A stretch of DNA of 28,447 nucleotides from a virus. The first letter of the stretch is position 1; every line of letters begins with the position of its first letter. The notes beneath the pieces are model-generated. The model searched no databases. It was given only the letters and a program-made list of their open reading frames with translations, and had not been told where the DNA came from. The stretch is taken from positions 1 to 28,447 of IMG/VR virus record IMGVR_UViG_3300017773_000093. One strand, written 5' to 3'. Shown here piece after piece: positions 7,537 through 15,302 of the stretch. The translations under genes were made by a program, and so were the position numbers.

Positions 7537-8072
7537 TGGGTCATCATGAAGGGTTCGGTAGAGGTAAGGGCTATACTGCCAAAGACCCACAGCCCCCGAA
7601 TGATTTAGTTTTGACTCCCGAAAGCATGGCTAAGTGTGTAATTGGGATATTTAGTTCTCAAATACCCGATGGTTCGTTGGTACTTGACCCATGTGCAGGT
7701 AGTGGTGTATTTTATGATAATTATTACACACAGTGGAAAACAGATTGGTGCGAAATCGAAAGAGGTAGAGATTTCTTTGATTATGAAGGACATGCAAGTT
7801 GGATTATTACCAATCCACCTTACAGCATACTGGATGAGATTTTATCCAAATCGTATGAGTGCGCTGATAACATAGTGTTTCTTTTACCACTATCAAAGAT
7901 GTTTTCAAGTCTTGGTCGCATTCGTAATATTCTTGGCTACGGAAACATTCATTCTATCCATATAGTCGGGGCAGGTAAGTGCGGGTTCCCATTCGGTTTC
8001 CCTGCCTGTGCTTTTCATATAAAGCGAGGTTATGAGGGTAAGACTTTGATTACTGAAATGGAGGTGGCGTGA
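7533..8072 (+). CDS. DNA N6-adenine methyltransferase (SAM-dependent, NPPY type)
   Basis: 179-residue Rossmann-type methyltransferase. Motif I is LDPCAGSG (51-58), which binds S-adenosylmethionine, and the catalytic motif IV is NPPY (94-97), typical of enzymes that methylate the exocyclic amine of adenine. The acidic residue after the second strand is in WCEIERG. The C-terminus (GAGKCGFPFGFPACAFHIKRGY) is aromatic and glycine-rich. It is short and lacks an obvious target-recognition domain, so its specificity cannot be read. ATG 7533 overlaps the upstream stop; a second ATG at 7536 would remove one residue. No restriction endonuclease gene is seen nearby, so it is probably an orphan enzyme that protects or marks viral DNA. 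Confidence 0.85.
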   Translation: MMGHHEGFGRGKGYTAKDPQPPNDLVLTPESMAKCVIGIFSSQIPDGSLVLDPCAGSGVFYDNYYTQWKTDWCEIERGRDFFDYEGHASWIITNPPYSILDEILSKSYECADNIVFLLPLSKMFSSLGRIRNILGYGNIHSIHIVGAGKCGFPFGFPACAFHIKRGYEGKTLITEMEVA

Positions 8073-9094
8073 TGAGATTTAATCCTACCGGTGATGATAG
8101 TCGCCCACGCATTGACGATTACCTTGAGGCTACTGGTAACACATTAGAGGCTGACTCGTACAAGAGTAGCACCTACGCTTGGAATCCGAATGAGGATGAC
8201 ACTACTATACTCCGAGTTACCAAGTCAAGTTACGGCACATTCGGCTGGTGTCCACAGCAATACTACCTTGAGAAGTTCAAGGGCTTGCGTGGAGAGACAG
8301 TGGACCACCACATACGGGGGCTAAATGTTCACGACATGATGGAGTGGTTTTGGGAAAACTTCACAGGTAAAGAAGATGCACTTGCTTTGATTGCGAGTGG
8401 TGACATAGATGCGGCGAAGGCTGTGTTTCATAACGCTATACCTCAACCTCCCGAACCATATGAGTTTGGCGAGGATGAACAGATTCAGCAATGGGTTGAG
8501 TGGCAATTTCACCGATTACTCTACACTATGGGTGAGCAGTGGGAACCTGTCGCTATCGAAGCGAATATACAAGCCACACGCTTTGTTGAAGTGAACGGTG
8601 AACATATTCCTATTCACATGAACGGTTTCATTGACGGACTATTCGCTGACGATGATGGCTTCGCTCTCATGGAGTTGAAGACTGGTAAGTACAACAAGCA
8701 TAAGCCTACGGCTATGCGTAAAGAAATGCAATTTTACAAGATGATGCTTGAACATAGCCCTCACCATGAGTTTCTCCCTATCACCCATTGGGGATGGGAG
8801 TTCCCCGGCGGGGGTATCAATGGCGGCGACGGCCCTACTGTCTTCTATGAAGACACGAAGAAGGGCGGTAGGTATGCGGCCAAGAGTATCGAAAAAGGTT
8901 TAGTGCGCCTACTTGAAGCACACATAAATATGGAGTTCCCACCCGACCCCGGAAACAATGATTTCAAATGTGGGTGGTGCAGTTTTCAAGAACACTGCGA
9001 GTACTGGAATCCGGCTGATGATTTAGAATGGCTGGAAAGTTCCGGTGCGAATAAGTTCTTGGACAAAATAAATGAGGATGAAAAGAATGATTGA
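8069..9094 (+). CDS. Cas4/RecB-like PD-(D/E)XK nuclease with predicted Fe-S cluster
   Basis: 341 residues. The N-terminal WCPQQYYLEKF holds C61, and the C-terminal CGWCSFQEHC (about 301-310) holds three more cysteines; together they match the split four-cysteine iron-sulfur site of Cas4/AddB-type nucleases. The catalytic core is visible as H88 in GLNVHDMMEW, D189 in GFIDGLF, ELKTGK (E202, K204) and QFYKMM (Q221, Y223), i.e. the full RecB motif set. It would process DNA ends, for example resecting 5' ends for recombination with the RecA-like protein at 2270. No cas1, cas2 or CRISPR array is near, so a CRISPR role is not supported. The ATG overlaps the methyltransferase stop. Confidence 0.88.
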   Translation: MMRFNPTGDDSRPRIDDYLEATGNTLEADSYKSSTYAWNPNEDDTTILRVTKSSYGTFGWCPQQYYLEKFKGLRGETVDHHIRGLNVHDMMEWFWENFTGKEDALALIASGDIDAAKAVFHNAIPQPPEPYEFGEDEQIQQWVEWQFHRLLYTMGEQWEPVAIEANIQATRFVEVNGEHIPIHMNGFIDGLFADDDGFALMELKTGKYNKHKPTAMRKEMQFYKMMLEHSPHHEFLPITHWGWEFPGGGINGGDGPTVFYEDTKKGGRYAAKSIEKGLVRLLEAHINMEFPPDPGNNDFKCGWCSFQEHCEYWNPADDLEWLESSGANKFLDKINEDEKND

Positions 9095-9380
9095 AATAAT
9101 TATGCTGATAGAAAGAATACTGAACGAAAAAGTGGGTAACTTCAACTATGTTGTTAAGGTACACAAGTCCACTGGTGCTGGTCGCAAGAAGTTTTTGCGT
9201 AGCATCGTGCGACAGACGACCCTTGATGAGTTTGCTGAAATAGATGGCGAGCCTCAATACAGACACCCGAAGACGATTACATACACTGTACACCCGTCGC
9301 AGATGCGAGCCGACACTCTCAATGCTTTGCTTGATGAATTGGTGAAAGACCTCGATATTTTCCTACATAAGAATCGGTGA
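9087..9380 (+). CDS. Small unknown protein with a PIP-box-like motif
   Basis: 97 residues from ATG 9087. In-frame ATGs at 9072 and 9078 are possible, but 9087 leaves GAGGAT (9075-9080) at a usable distance and overlaps the nuclease stop by only eight bases. Mid-protein it reads RQTTLDEFAEIDG; QTTLDEFA partly matches the PCNA-interacting peptide QxxLxxFF, with Ala replacing the second aromatic. The C-terminal half has a strand (TITYTVHPSQM) and an amphipathic helix (LNALLDELVKDLDIFLHKNR). A role as a clamp-binding accessory factor is suggested only by that motif and the location. No family is recognised. Confidence 0.7.
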   Translation: MIEIIMLIERILNEKVGNFNYVVKVHKSTGAGRKKFLRSIVRQTTLDEFAEIDGEPQYRHPKTITYTVHPSQMRADTLNALLDELVKDLDIFLHKNR

Positions 9381-9384
9381 TACG

Positions 9385-10476
9385 GTGGGCTTCTTACCCA
9401 TAGACTTCCCTCGTGAAGTCCTTGAACTACCGAGTAGCGGTGAGCGTGGTTGGCGAAGACTCGTCAAGAACGCCTCCGAGTTAGAACGCTACTGGTCGGG
9501 TAAGAACGGGAGTGGTAATGTTTACTTCACTGCTTATGGTTACAATGAAACTCAAGCACCGAAGCACCATAGGGTAGATTACAATACACCTAAAATACAT
9601 CACTTCGTACTGGATTTCGATTGTAAAGACTTTAAGGATAAAGGTAAAGATTTACCATTTGAAATACCACACAGCGAGGTAAAAAAACTACATCGCTTGT
9701 TGATGGATAAAGACATACTACACTACATATGGTTCAGTGGTGGCGGTTTTCATGTTTGGGTTCCGCTTGATGAATCAATAGAACCAAAGAATGGTGCAGA
9801 ACTTTCACGCATAAAACACTCCGGTAAAATCCTCATCAATCAATGGGAGAAGAAACTGGGTGGCTTGAGATGTAATGACCCTACGGTTGCATTCGATACG
9901 AGTGGTATGATACGCATACCCAATTCGTATAATGCCAAGCGTGAAGTTTGGACTATACCCATGAGTAGTGAAGACATCCTCAATCTATCGTATGACGACT
10001 TGATGGATAAGGGTCAAGAGCCACATAATGGTTACATCCAATTAGGAAAAACACCTGTTAAATTAAACATTATCAAAAGTAAATTACTGACAATGGGGCA
10101 TATCAAGACGGTGGATATACCGACTGTATCACTTGATGATTTACATATGCTACCCTGTCTATCACAGGCCGCTATGGGTGGCGGCAATCCTACTCACAGG
10201 GCAAGGTTTCACCTCGCCTCCTACTTGGCTGACCGCCTTCGTATGTTTTTCCCTGCTTGGCGCATAGCCAACGAGGAAAAGGAAAAGCATGTTGGTATGA
10301 TTTCAAGAATCATTTCGGGTCAAGGGTGGGTGGACTACCGAAAGGAGAAGACAGAAGAACAAGTTCGCAGTATAGTGATGGCGGGTTATCCGCACGCTAC
10401 ATGTGCTACTCTTTACCAAGAAGGATTCTGTATGGGTAAATGTAAATACTACGATGGAACCGGCGATATGGAGTGA
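9385..10476 (+). CDS. priS: Archaeo-eukaryotic primase (PriS-like AEP)
   Basis: 363 residues, with GTG start; GGTGAT lies just before it and the first internal ATG is about 107 codons in, so GTG is the best choice. The AEP catalytic signature is complete: FVLDFD (D77, D79), SGGGFHVWVPL (S118, H123) and FDTSGMIRIPNSYNAK (D171, R177), the last very like the D..xxIRxPxS motif III of archaeal PriS. It would make RNA or DNA primers for PolB. The C-terminus has a cysteine set, CATLYQEGFCMGKC (about 339-352), that recalls the metal or Fe-S site of PriL-type domains, so large- and small-subunit functions may be fused; that part is inference. A stretch around 9600-9880 is more A/T-rich than the flanks. 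Confidence 0.9.
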   Translation: MGFLPIDFPREVLELPSSGERGWRRLVKNASELERYWSGKNGSGNVYFTAYGYNETQAPKHHRVDYNTPKIHHFVLDFDCKDFKDKGKDLPFEIPHSEVKKLHRLLMDKDILHYIWFSGGGFHVWVPLDESIEPKNGAELSRIKHSGKILINQWEKKLGGLRCNDPTVAFDTSGMIRIPNSYNAKREVWTIPMSSEDILNLSYDDLMDKGQEPHNGYIQLGKTPVKLNIIKSKLLTMGHIKTVDIPTVSLDDLHMLPCLSQAAMGGGNPTHRARFHLASYLADRLRMFFPAWRIANEEKEKHVGMISRIISGQGWVDYRKEKTEEQVRSIVMAGYPHATCATLYQEGFCMGKCKYYDGTGDME

Positions 10477-10480
10477 TATT

Positions 10481-10780
10481 ATGAGTAACATTTTTGACGC
10501 ACATGATGATAAAATTAAGCCTAAAAAAAGAAGAAATATCAACACTATTACAAGAGTGATAAAAATACTCAAACAGGGTAATAAGAATACACGAGAGATA
10601 CACTCTCAACTTCATGAAACTTGGCCTCGGTGGTGTCCAAGTATGCCCCGACTTGGAAACATATTGAGTAGAAACCGTGAGTTTGTCGAAGTCGGTAAAG
10701 AAAGATTAGAAGCAAACTTATCCGGTAGTTACAATTTAACAGTTTGGGGGTTGGCAAATGAAGCCGGACTTGATAATTGA
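10481..10780 (+). CDS. Winged-helix DNA-binding protein
   Basis: 99 residues from ATG 10481, placed just after GGAGTGAT (10470-10477); the frame is open further upstream into the primase gene, but that part has no ribosome site. After a basic N-terminus (KIKPKKRRN) come helices ITRVIKILKQG and TREIHSQLHETW, then SMPRLGNILSRNREFVEVG and a strand pair ending SYNLTVWGL. This helix-helix-recognition helix-wing order fits a winged helix. It could be a transcription regulator of the viral operon or an origin-binding accessory. It overlaps the next gene by 23 bases in another frame, an unusually long overlap for this region. Confidence 0.75.
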   Translation: MSNIFDAHDDKIKPKKRRNINTITRVIKILKQGNKNTREIHSQLHETWPRWCPSMPRLGNILSRNREFVEVGKERLEANLSGSYNLTVWGLANEAGLDN

Positions 10781-11453
10781 TAGTAACGAAAGAGGCTCAC
10801 TATGTGAATCCATAGAGCGTAGAGCCAAGAAAACAGGACTGACTGTTATACGCCAAACACTGGTAGTGGGTGACTACTTACTTGGTGGTGCTTTAGTTGA
10901 GGCTAAAAGTATTCCCGACCTGTTTCAATCATCACACTCCGGCCACCTATGGAGACAACTCGATAACATGGATGCGAACTTTGAGCGTTTCTTTCTTGTC
11001 ATTCACGGCTCGATTGAAAAGTATGTCACTATGGCTAAACGCAACGGAAAGAAGGTGAGTTATTCAAAGGTGCAAAGTGAACTGACTGGAACGATTGCTC
11101 GTATAATGAGCGACTTTGAATGCCAAGTATTCTTTACACCCGATGTAAGCAGTGCGGCTTCTTTCATTGTGAAGTTACATGACAAATTGCATAAACCGGC
11201 AAGTAAACATGGGGCGCAATCAATCCGCAGGGTAGCGAGTAACGACCTACGCTTGGACATGATAATGACCGTTCCGGGCGTTGGGCGTGAAGTAGCGGAA
11301 CGACTGTTGCAAACATGCGGTAACATAGAAGAGATGTGCTTTCCCGAATCACTTAAGCAAATCAAAGGCTTGGGTGAAGTGAGAAGAAAATTACTTATTA
11401 AAATACTTACAAGTGAAGAACCCGTTAAACAAGAAAGAAAAGTGAAGCGGTGA
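10758..11453 (+). CDS. ERCC4 (XPF/Hef-type) structure-specific nuclease with HhH tail
   Basis: 231 residues. The nuclease domain begins at once (PDLIIDSNERGSL), followed by VVGDYLLGG and LVEAKSIPDLFQS, the GDx..ERKx3D motif of ERCC4 enzymes with Ala in place of Arg (codon GCT). The key Asp, Glu and Lys are kept. The C-terminal 65 residues contain MIMTVPGVGREVAERLL and IKGLGEVRRKLLIKIL, a tandem helix-hairpin-helix pair as in archaeal XPF. There is no helicase domain (unlike Hef) and no C-terminal PIP box. It would cut branched or flap DNA during viral recombination or replication-fork repair. A GGGGG-containing purine run lies before the start. Last gene before promoter copy 3. Confidence 0.92.
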   Translation: MKPDLIIDSNERGSLCESIERRAKKTGLTVIRQTLVVGDYLLGGALVEAKSIPDLFQSSHSGHLWRQLDNMDANFERFFLVIHGSIEKYVTMAKRNGKKVSYSKVQSELTGTIARIMSDFECQVFFTPDVSSAASFIVKLHDKLHKPASKHGAQSIRRVASNDLRLDMIMTVPGVGREVAERLLQTCGNIEEMCFPESLKQIKGLGEVRRKLLIKILTSEEPVKQERKVKR

Positions 11454-11484
11454 AAATCATATATAAACAATAAAGGAAAGGAGG
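11452..11484 (+). promoter_or_regulatory. Archaeal BRE/TATA promoter, copy 3 (unit 3)
   Basis: GAAAATC (likely BRE) precedes TATATAAA (11460-11467) in the core 11459-11478, which is identical over 20 bases to copies 1 and 2. GGAGG lies at 11480-11484. ATG 11495 is 36 bases after the core begins, the same spacing as copy 1. It overlaps the end of the ERCC4 gene by two bases. Confidence 0.85.
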
Positions 11485-11494
11485 ATTGAAGACT

Positions 11495-12895
11495 ATGACT
11501 CAAACATCAAATTACAAAGCCGTACAGAAGTTTCCCGTTCTTGAAGGATATTTACATCACTTCTCACAGACCTCAATGATGAATGAGATTCCGGGTTTGT
11601 TGTCTTTCTTCTTTATTCAAGGGCAGGTAGCACTACCCTACATTCGTATTCCTACAGGTGACTCTCACCTTGACCCTCGTGTGCATGTATTTTGGATTCA
11701 ACCATCTCGTACTGGTAAGTCCATAGCATGGAACTTCATTAGTGAAATCATGGAGGATATTGAAGTTCCGTATGACGCATTCGCTTCGGGAACAGATGCA
11801 GGTTTAATTGGCTCAACCAATGCGGTGCTTGACGAACATCAAAAACCAACAGGTGAGTATGAAACTGTTCCCGGTTTACTCGCAGGTCGCAAGGCTATCA
11901 ACTTCGATGAAGGTTCGATTCTACTCACTCCAAATAAACACAGTCAAGAAACAGTATTGTATCTACAGACGGCGTGTAACGCAGTAGGTAGCAACAGCAA
12001 TGTACTGGTAAAGCACATGAAGGGGAATAAAATTGAGTGTGATTCTTTAGTATCTCTTTGGATTACTACCTATCCACCGAAGGGTGTCAAGGACTATGTA
12101 TTGACAAAGGGTATCTTTCAGCGTGTATTGCTTTACTGGGCGCATTGGGATATGGGTATGCGACAAGAAGTAAGTACTACTCGTCTTGGAACCTTTTGGC
12201 AGAAGCCCGAAGAAAACGATTTATCTAAGGATGATATTTGCGATTACTTCAAGAATACAGAAAAGCGTATTCGTGACCGCTTACTCAACATGAGCGAAGT
12301 AACATTCACACAGTGGGGTGATATGACTGATGATGAGCGAGAGGAAACAGTTCAGCGTCACATGTGGGATATGTTCAAACCAAGTTTGAATTACACTACT
12401 TCATTGTATCAAGCATCCGAAAAAATCTACGATTTACTGATGGACATGAACCCCTCTATGTCGGAGATTGTAGCGTCATTCACGCCGGGTATTGAGAATT
12501 ACCTCGGTATCATCTCACTTCACATGGCACTGCTTGATGAGTCATGGGAGATTAAAGATGAGCATGTAGATGATGCTGGTGAAATACTGATTGACTTGTT
12601 TAAAAACCTCATCTCTTGGCTTGAGGATTCTGTTGAAATTGGCGGTAACAAAGCCAAAGAAGGTAAAATACATGAAAACATGCTTAAAGCATACGGTATA
12701 TGCGCTGACTATGAACTTGAAGGTCACGGTGATGGTTGGCGAAGAAAACAAGGTGTTGTTCAGCAATATATTGAAAGCACCGGAGTATCAATGGCTACGG
12801 CTCAAAGACACTTCAAAGACTACGCAAGTAAGTTATTTACCAGTAGAAAGCAGGGCAAGAGAGTTTACTATAAACATAAGGTGAGTAAGAAATGA
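11495..12895 (+). CDS. AAA+-type ATPase with C-terminal winged helix, candidate replicative helicase
   Basis: 466 residues from ATG 11495 (an in-frame TTG at 11486 would add three, but sits two bases after GGAGG). The P-loop is QPSRTGKS (about 69-76), Walker B is AINFDEGSILL (D138, E139), a sensor-1-like strand is SLWITTYPP and a possible arginine finger lies in GIFQRVLLYW. The C-terminus (VVQQYIESTGVSMATAQRHFKDYASKLFTSR) has a winged-helix look, as in MCM. First P-loop position is Gln rather than Gly. No other helicase is seen in this window, so a replicative helicase is the most useful guess; it could also be a DUF3987-like primase-helicase component. ATPase fold is sound; exact family is not. 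It overlaps the exonuclease by ATGA. Confidence 0.6.
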   Translation: MTQTSNYKAVQKFPVLEGYLHHFSQTSMMNEIPGLLSFFFIQGQVALPYIRIPTGDSHLDPRVHVFWIQPSRTGKSIAWNFISEIMEDIEVPYDAFASGTDAGLIGSTNAVLDEHQKPTGEYETVPGLLAGRKAINFDEGSILLTPNKHSQETVLYLQTACNAVGSNSNVLVKHMKGNKIECDSLVSLWITTYPPKGVKDYVLTKGIFQRVLLYWAHWDMGMRQEVSTTRLGTFWQKPEENDLSKDDICDYFKNTEKRIRDRLLNMSEVTFTQWGDMTDDEREETVQRHMWDMFKPSLNYTTSLYQASEKIYDLLMDMNPSMSEIVASFTPGIENYLGIISLHMALLDESWEIKDEHVDDAGEILIDLFKNLISWLEDSVEIGGNKAKEGKIHENMLKAYGICADYELEGHGDGWRRKQGVVQQYIESTGVSMATAQRHFKDYASKLFTSRKQGKRVYYKHKVSKK

Positions 12896-13497
12896 GCGAC
12901 ATAATGGCATTAGATATTGAAACAGGTAATTACTCATGGGAGATTGGAGGGTGGGATAAGACCGCCTCCTTTGAACCTACAGTGGTCGCTACATGGAATG
13001 GCAACGATGGTACGGTGTATTGCAACAAATCGCTCGATATTGATGCCACAGTGAAAGAACTTCACCCTCGTACACTGGGTGAGGACTTAGCAAAGCATGT
13101 TGCTGGCGGTGGCGTTGTTATCGGCCATAACATCAAAGGATTCGATTTACCTGTACTGCGTGATGCACTCGATTGCTGGACAGCCGGTGATATACTCGGT
13201 AAAGCCGATGCGGTCATTGACACGAAGCACTTAGTACAGAAGGCGGCAACAGCCATTGGTAAGGTATCTACAACACTGGGAATGCTGACAAAGACCACTT
13301 TAGAGGACAATAAACTTATGAACAGCGAGGATGCCCCCTTAGCATGGAGAGCAGGTAAGTTTGACGAGGTAGCCAAATACTGCCTTAGCGATGCTCAATT
13401 AACATTCGACTTGTATCAATTTGGAAAGAGTGAAGGCTATATCAAATCAAGACAATTAGATACAGGCGAAATAGTAAAAATAGAAGTGGAATGGTAG
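12892..13497 (+). CDS. DEDDy 3'-5' exonuclease (DnaQ/PolB-exonuclease-like)
   Basis: 201-residue RNase-H-fold exonuclease. The three Exo motifs are visible: Exo I LDIET near residue 6, Exo [14 protein letters not shown] (about 81-92) and Exo [14 protein letters not shown] (about 161-171) with the Tyr of the DEDDy type. The Exo II motif is closer to the canonical form than that of the viral PolB. It may proofread for PolB or trim primers and recombination intermediates. ATG 12892 overlaps the ATPase stop (ATGA) and the gene runs into the chaperonin start. Related stand-alone exonucleases occur in phage replication modules. Confident of fold and chemistry; the partner is inferred. Confidence 0.88.
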   Translation: MSDIMALDIETGNYSWEIGGWDKTASFEPTVVATWNGNDGTVYCNKSLDIDATVKELHPRTLGEDLAKHVAGGGVVIGHNIKGFDLPVLRDALDCWTAGDILGKADAVIDTKHLVQKAATAIGKVSTTLGMLTKTTLEDNKLMNSEDAPLAWRAGKFDEVAKYCLSDAQLTFDLYQFGKSEGYIKSRQLDTGEIVKIEVEW

Positions 13498-15002
13498 ATA
13501 TGACGGAGATTGAAAGTACGAAAAGCAAAGCACAGATACACAACATACGGGCGGCAAAGACGGTAGCAGATACCGTTAAATCAACGCTTGGCCCTATGGG
13601 AATGGACAAACTGATGGTTGACGGTGGAGGTGGTGTTATCGTTACAAACGATGGTGCTACTATCTTGCGTGAACTTGATGTATCACACCCCGGTGGTAAG
13701 ATGATTGTTGAAGTGGCAAAGACTCAAGAAAACCTGTGCTATGACGGTACAACAAGCACTGTCATTCTTGCAGGTCAATTGCTCGGTAACAGCGAAACGC
13801 TGTTTGAGAAAGGATTGCACCCGAATGTGATTTGTCGTGGTTATCACGAGGCATCTCAAATGGCTGTTGAATACTTACAGCGTCATGTTTCACTTACGAG
13901 TGATAAGCGTGACATATTGGTATCAGTCGCTAAAACTGCTATCACAGGTAAAGCACTTGAGAACTCACTTGATGCTGTCGCTGAACTATGTGTATCAGCA
14001 GTTGAGAAAGCCGGTGATGCTGAAAGCGTCAAGGTTGTTTCATTCCCCGGTGGCTCGCTTGATGACTCCTACCTCTACGAAGGTTCGATTGTAAACAAGG
14101 ACTATGTGCTTGAAGGCAACGACGCTTACTTTAATGTGGTATTATTGAACACTGGTCTTGAAAATGAGAAGAGTGAAGACAATGTGCAAGTACAACTTGA
14201 CGCTCAATCGTTTCAGTCATACAAATCATCGGGTAAGGCAAACCTCATCTCAACGGCTAAATTACTTGTGAAAGTATTACCGAATGGTGGTATAGTCTTT
14301 GTCCGTGATGCGGTCAACGACCATGTATGCGCTCATCTCAAGAAGCATAACATCATGGTTGCTCGCAGAGTTCCCGAATCAACACTACGCTCATTGAGTA
14401 AGGTTACAGGGGCAACTATCTATCAAACACCCGAAGAAGTAGAAGGACACACAGAATGTACCGTAGGGCGTCAAAAGCATAACGATGTATGGTATCTCTT
14501 TGTTCAAGGCGATGTCAAGAGCGATGAGGCGACACTCGTGCTAAGGGGTGCTACATCCCACACACTTGAAGAAGTTGAGCGTGGATTTGATGACGCACTC
14601 GGTGTAGTATCTTTAGTGTTAAAGAACGGTCACTTTGTTGTTGGTGGTGGAAACGCATACGCTCGTATGTCATCACATCTACGGCAACATGCGGCACAGA
14701 TAGGTGGTAGAGCGCAGATGGCGATTGAAGCCTTTGCAGACGCATTAGAGTGCATCCCTGCTACTATTGCCGAGAATGCAGGGCATGACCCCCTCGATAC
14801 TATCCTCGCTATCCGTCACGAAATACTACAGGGCAACCGTGAAATTGGCCCCGATGTACACAACGGGGGCGTATGTAACATGATGGAACTTGGTGTGTTT
14901 GAGCCTACTGAATTGGTTCGACAAGCAGTGCTAAGTGCCAGCGAGGTTACTAATTCAATACTGCGTATTGATGACATTATAGCAAGAAGGCCAGCGCAAT
15001 GA
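13491..15002 (+). CDS. ths: Group II chaperonin (thermosome / archaeal HSP60) subunit
   Basis: 503 residues, a little shorter than host thermosomes (about 540). The equatorial domain has [29 protein letters not shown] and CYDGTTST, the ATP site of CCT/thermosome proteins (family GDGTT with Tyr for the first Gly; the Asp is kept). [11 protein letters not shown] retains the Asp-Ala-Leu around the catalytic region, and the end ([14 protein letters not shown]) is typical. GGGNAYARM replaces the common GGGAxE. It would assemble as a stacked ring that folds viral proteins, perhaps the very large virion protein at 18576. ATG 13491 overlaps the exonuclease; ATG 13500 is an alternative. Chaperonins are known cargo in magrovirus genomes. 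Probably acquired from an archaeal host. Confidence 0.95.
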   Translation: MVDMTEIESTKSKAQIHNIRAAKTVADTVKSTLGPMGMDKLMVDGGGGVIVTNDGATILRELDVSHPGGKMIVEVAKTQENLCYDGTTSTVILAGQLLGNSETLFEKGLHPNVICRGYHEASQMAVEYLQRHVSLTSDKRDILVSVAKTAITGKALENSLDAVAELCVSAVEKAGDAESVKVVSFPGGSLDDSYLYEGSIVNKDYVLEGNDAYFNVVLLNTGLENEKSEDNVQVQLDAQSFQSYKSSGKANLISTAKLLVKVLPNGGIVFVRDAVNDHVCAHLKKHNIMVARRVPESTLRSLSKVTGATIYQTPEEVEGHTECTVGRQKHNDVWYLFVQGDVKSDEATLVLRGATSHTLEEVERGFDDALGVVSLVLKNGHFVVGGGNAYARMSSHLRQHAAQIGGRAQMAIEAFADALECIPATIAENAGHDPLDTILAIRHEILQGNREIGPDVHNGGVCNMMELGVFEPTELVRQAVLSASEVTNSILRIDDIIARRPAQ

Positions 15003-15118
15003 AGAAGAGATTCATTTGCGTATTTTGCGATGAAAGAGTTTCGACTCTTGTTGATGGAGATTTTTGCGAGGCGTGTTACGATGGGGCGATTGTTGGAAAA
15101 ACTGAAAGTAAAGTGTAG
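14999..15118 (+). CDS. 39-residue zinc-ribbon microprotein
   Basis: ATG 14999 overlaps the chaperonin stop (ATGA) and the frame ends at TAG 15116-15118. Two cysteine pairs, CVFC (residues 7-10) and CEAC (23-26), give a compact four-cysteine zinc site in a protein starting MKKRF. Overlap coupling and the complete zinc site argue that it is expressed. It resembles the small zinc proteins at 6529-7354 in design. Function unknown. Confidence 0.62.
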   Translation: MKKRFICVFCDERVSTLVDGDFCEACYDGAIVGKTESKV

Positions 15119-15266
15119 GTCTTGCGCCCATTGGCACATAGCACGACGCATATCGGCTCGTTACCTCGATGGTGAGCGTGAGCGTTTCTTACTGCTACAA
15201 TGTCGGCAATGCGGGCATTATTGGCAAGACACCGCAATTAAGAAAAACAACAGTGAAAGTAATTGA
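15081..15266 (+). CDS. Small TFIIS-like zinc-ribbon protein
   Basis: 61 residues if started at ATG 15081, nine bases after GAGG (15068-15071). The frame is open further to an ATG at 15030, giving up to 78 residues, but that would overlap the preceding microprotein almost completely. CRSC (about 13-16) and CRQCGHYW (about 41-48) form a four-cysteine ribbon whose second half recalls the C-terminal ribbon of transcription factor S / RNA polymerase subunit M. The acidic loop between the second-half strands that carries DE in TFS is not evident. It may bind nucleic acid or a polymerase. It is the last plus-strand gene before the terminator. Confidence 0.65.
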   Translation: MGRLLEKLKVKCRSCAHWHIARRISARYLDGERERFLLLQCRQCGHYWQDTAIKKNNSESN

Positions 15267-15270
15267 AAAT

Positions 15271-15290
15271 AATTTTTCTTCTTCTATTTT
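15271..15290 (+). terminator. T-rich archaeal terminator at the end of unit 3
   Basis: Five bases after the last plus-strand stop begins AATTTTTCTTCTTCTATTTT, an interrupted T tract with no hairpin needed, as is usual for archaeal intrinsic termination. For the minus-strand operon, a T tract lies on the other strand opposite 15230-15250 (GAAAAACAAC on plus), inside the 3' end of the zinc-ribbon gene, so the two units may overlap at their ends. Confidence 0.6.
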
Positions 15291-15302
15291 GAATCGCCCT
15301 AT

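Noticed and set aside
8069-9094. Cas4 as part of a CRISPR adaptation module
   Set aside because: No cas1, cas2 or direct-repeat array is present; the replication neighbours favour a recombination nuclease.
11060-11503. 147-codon minus-strand frame
   Set aside because: Opposite the ERCC4 HhH domain and promoter copy 3; the composition is that of a reversed frame.
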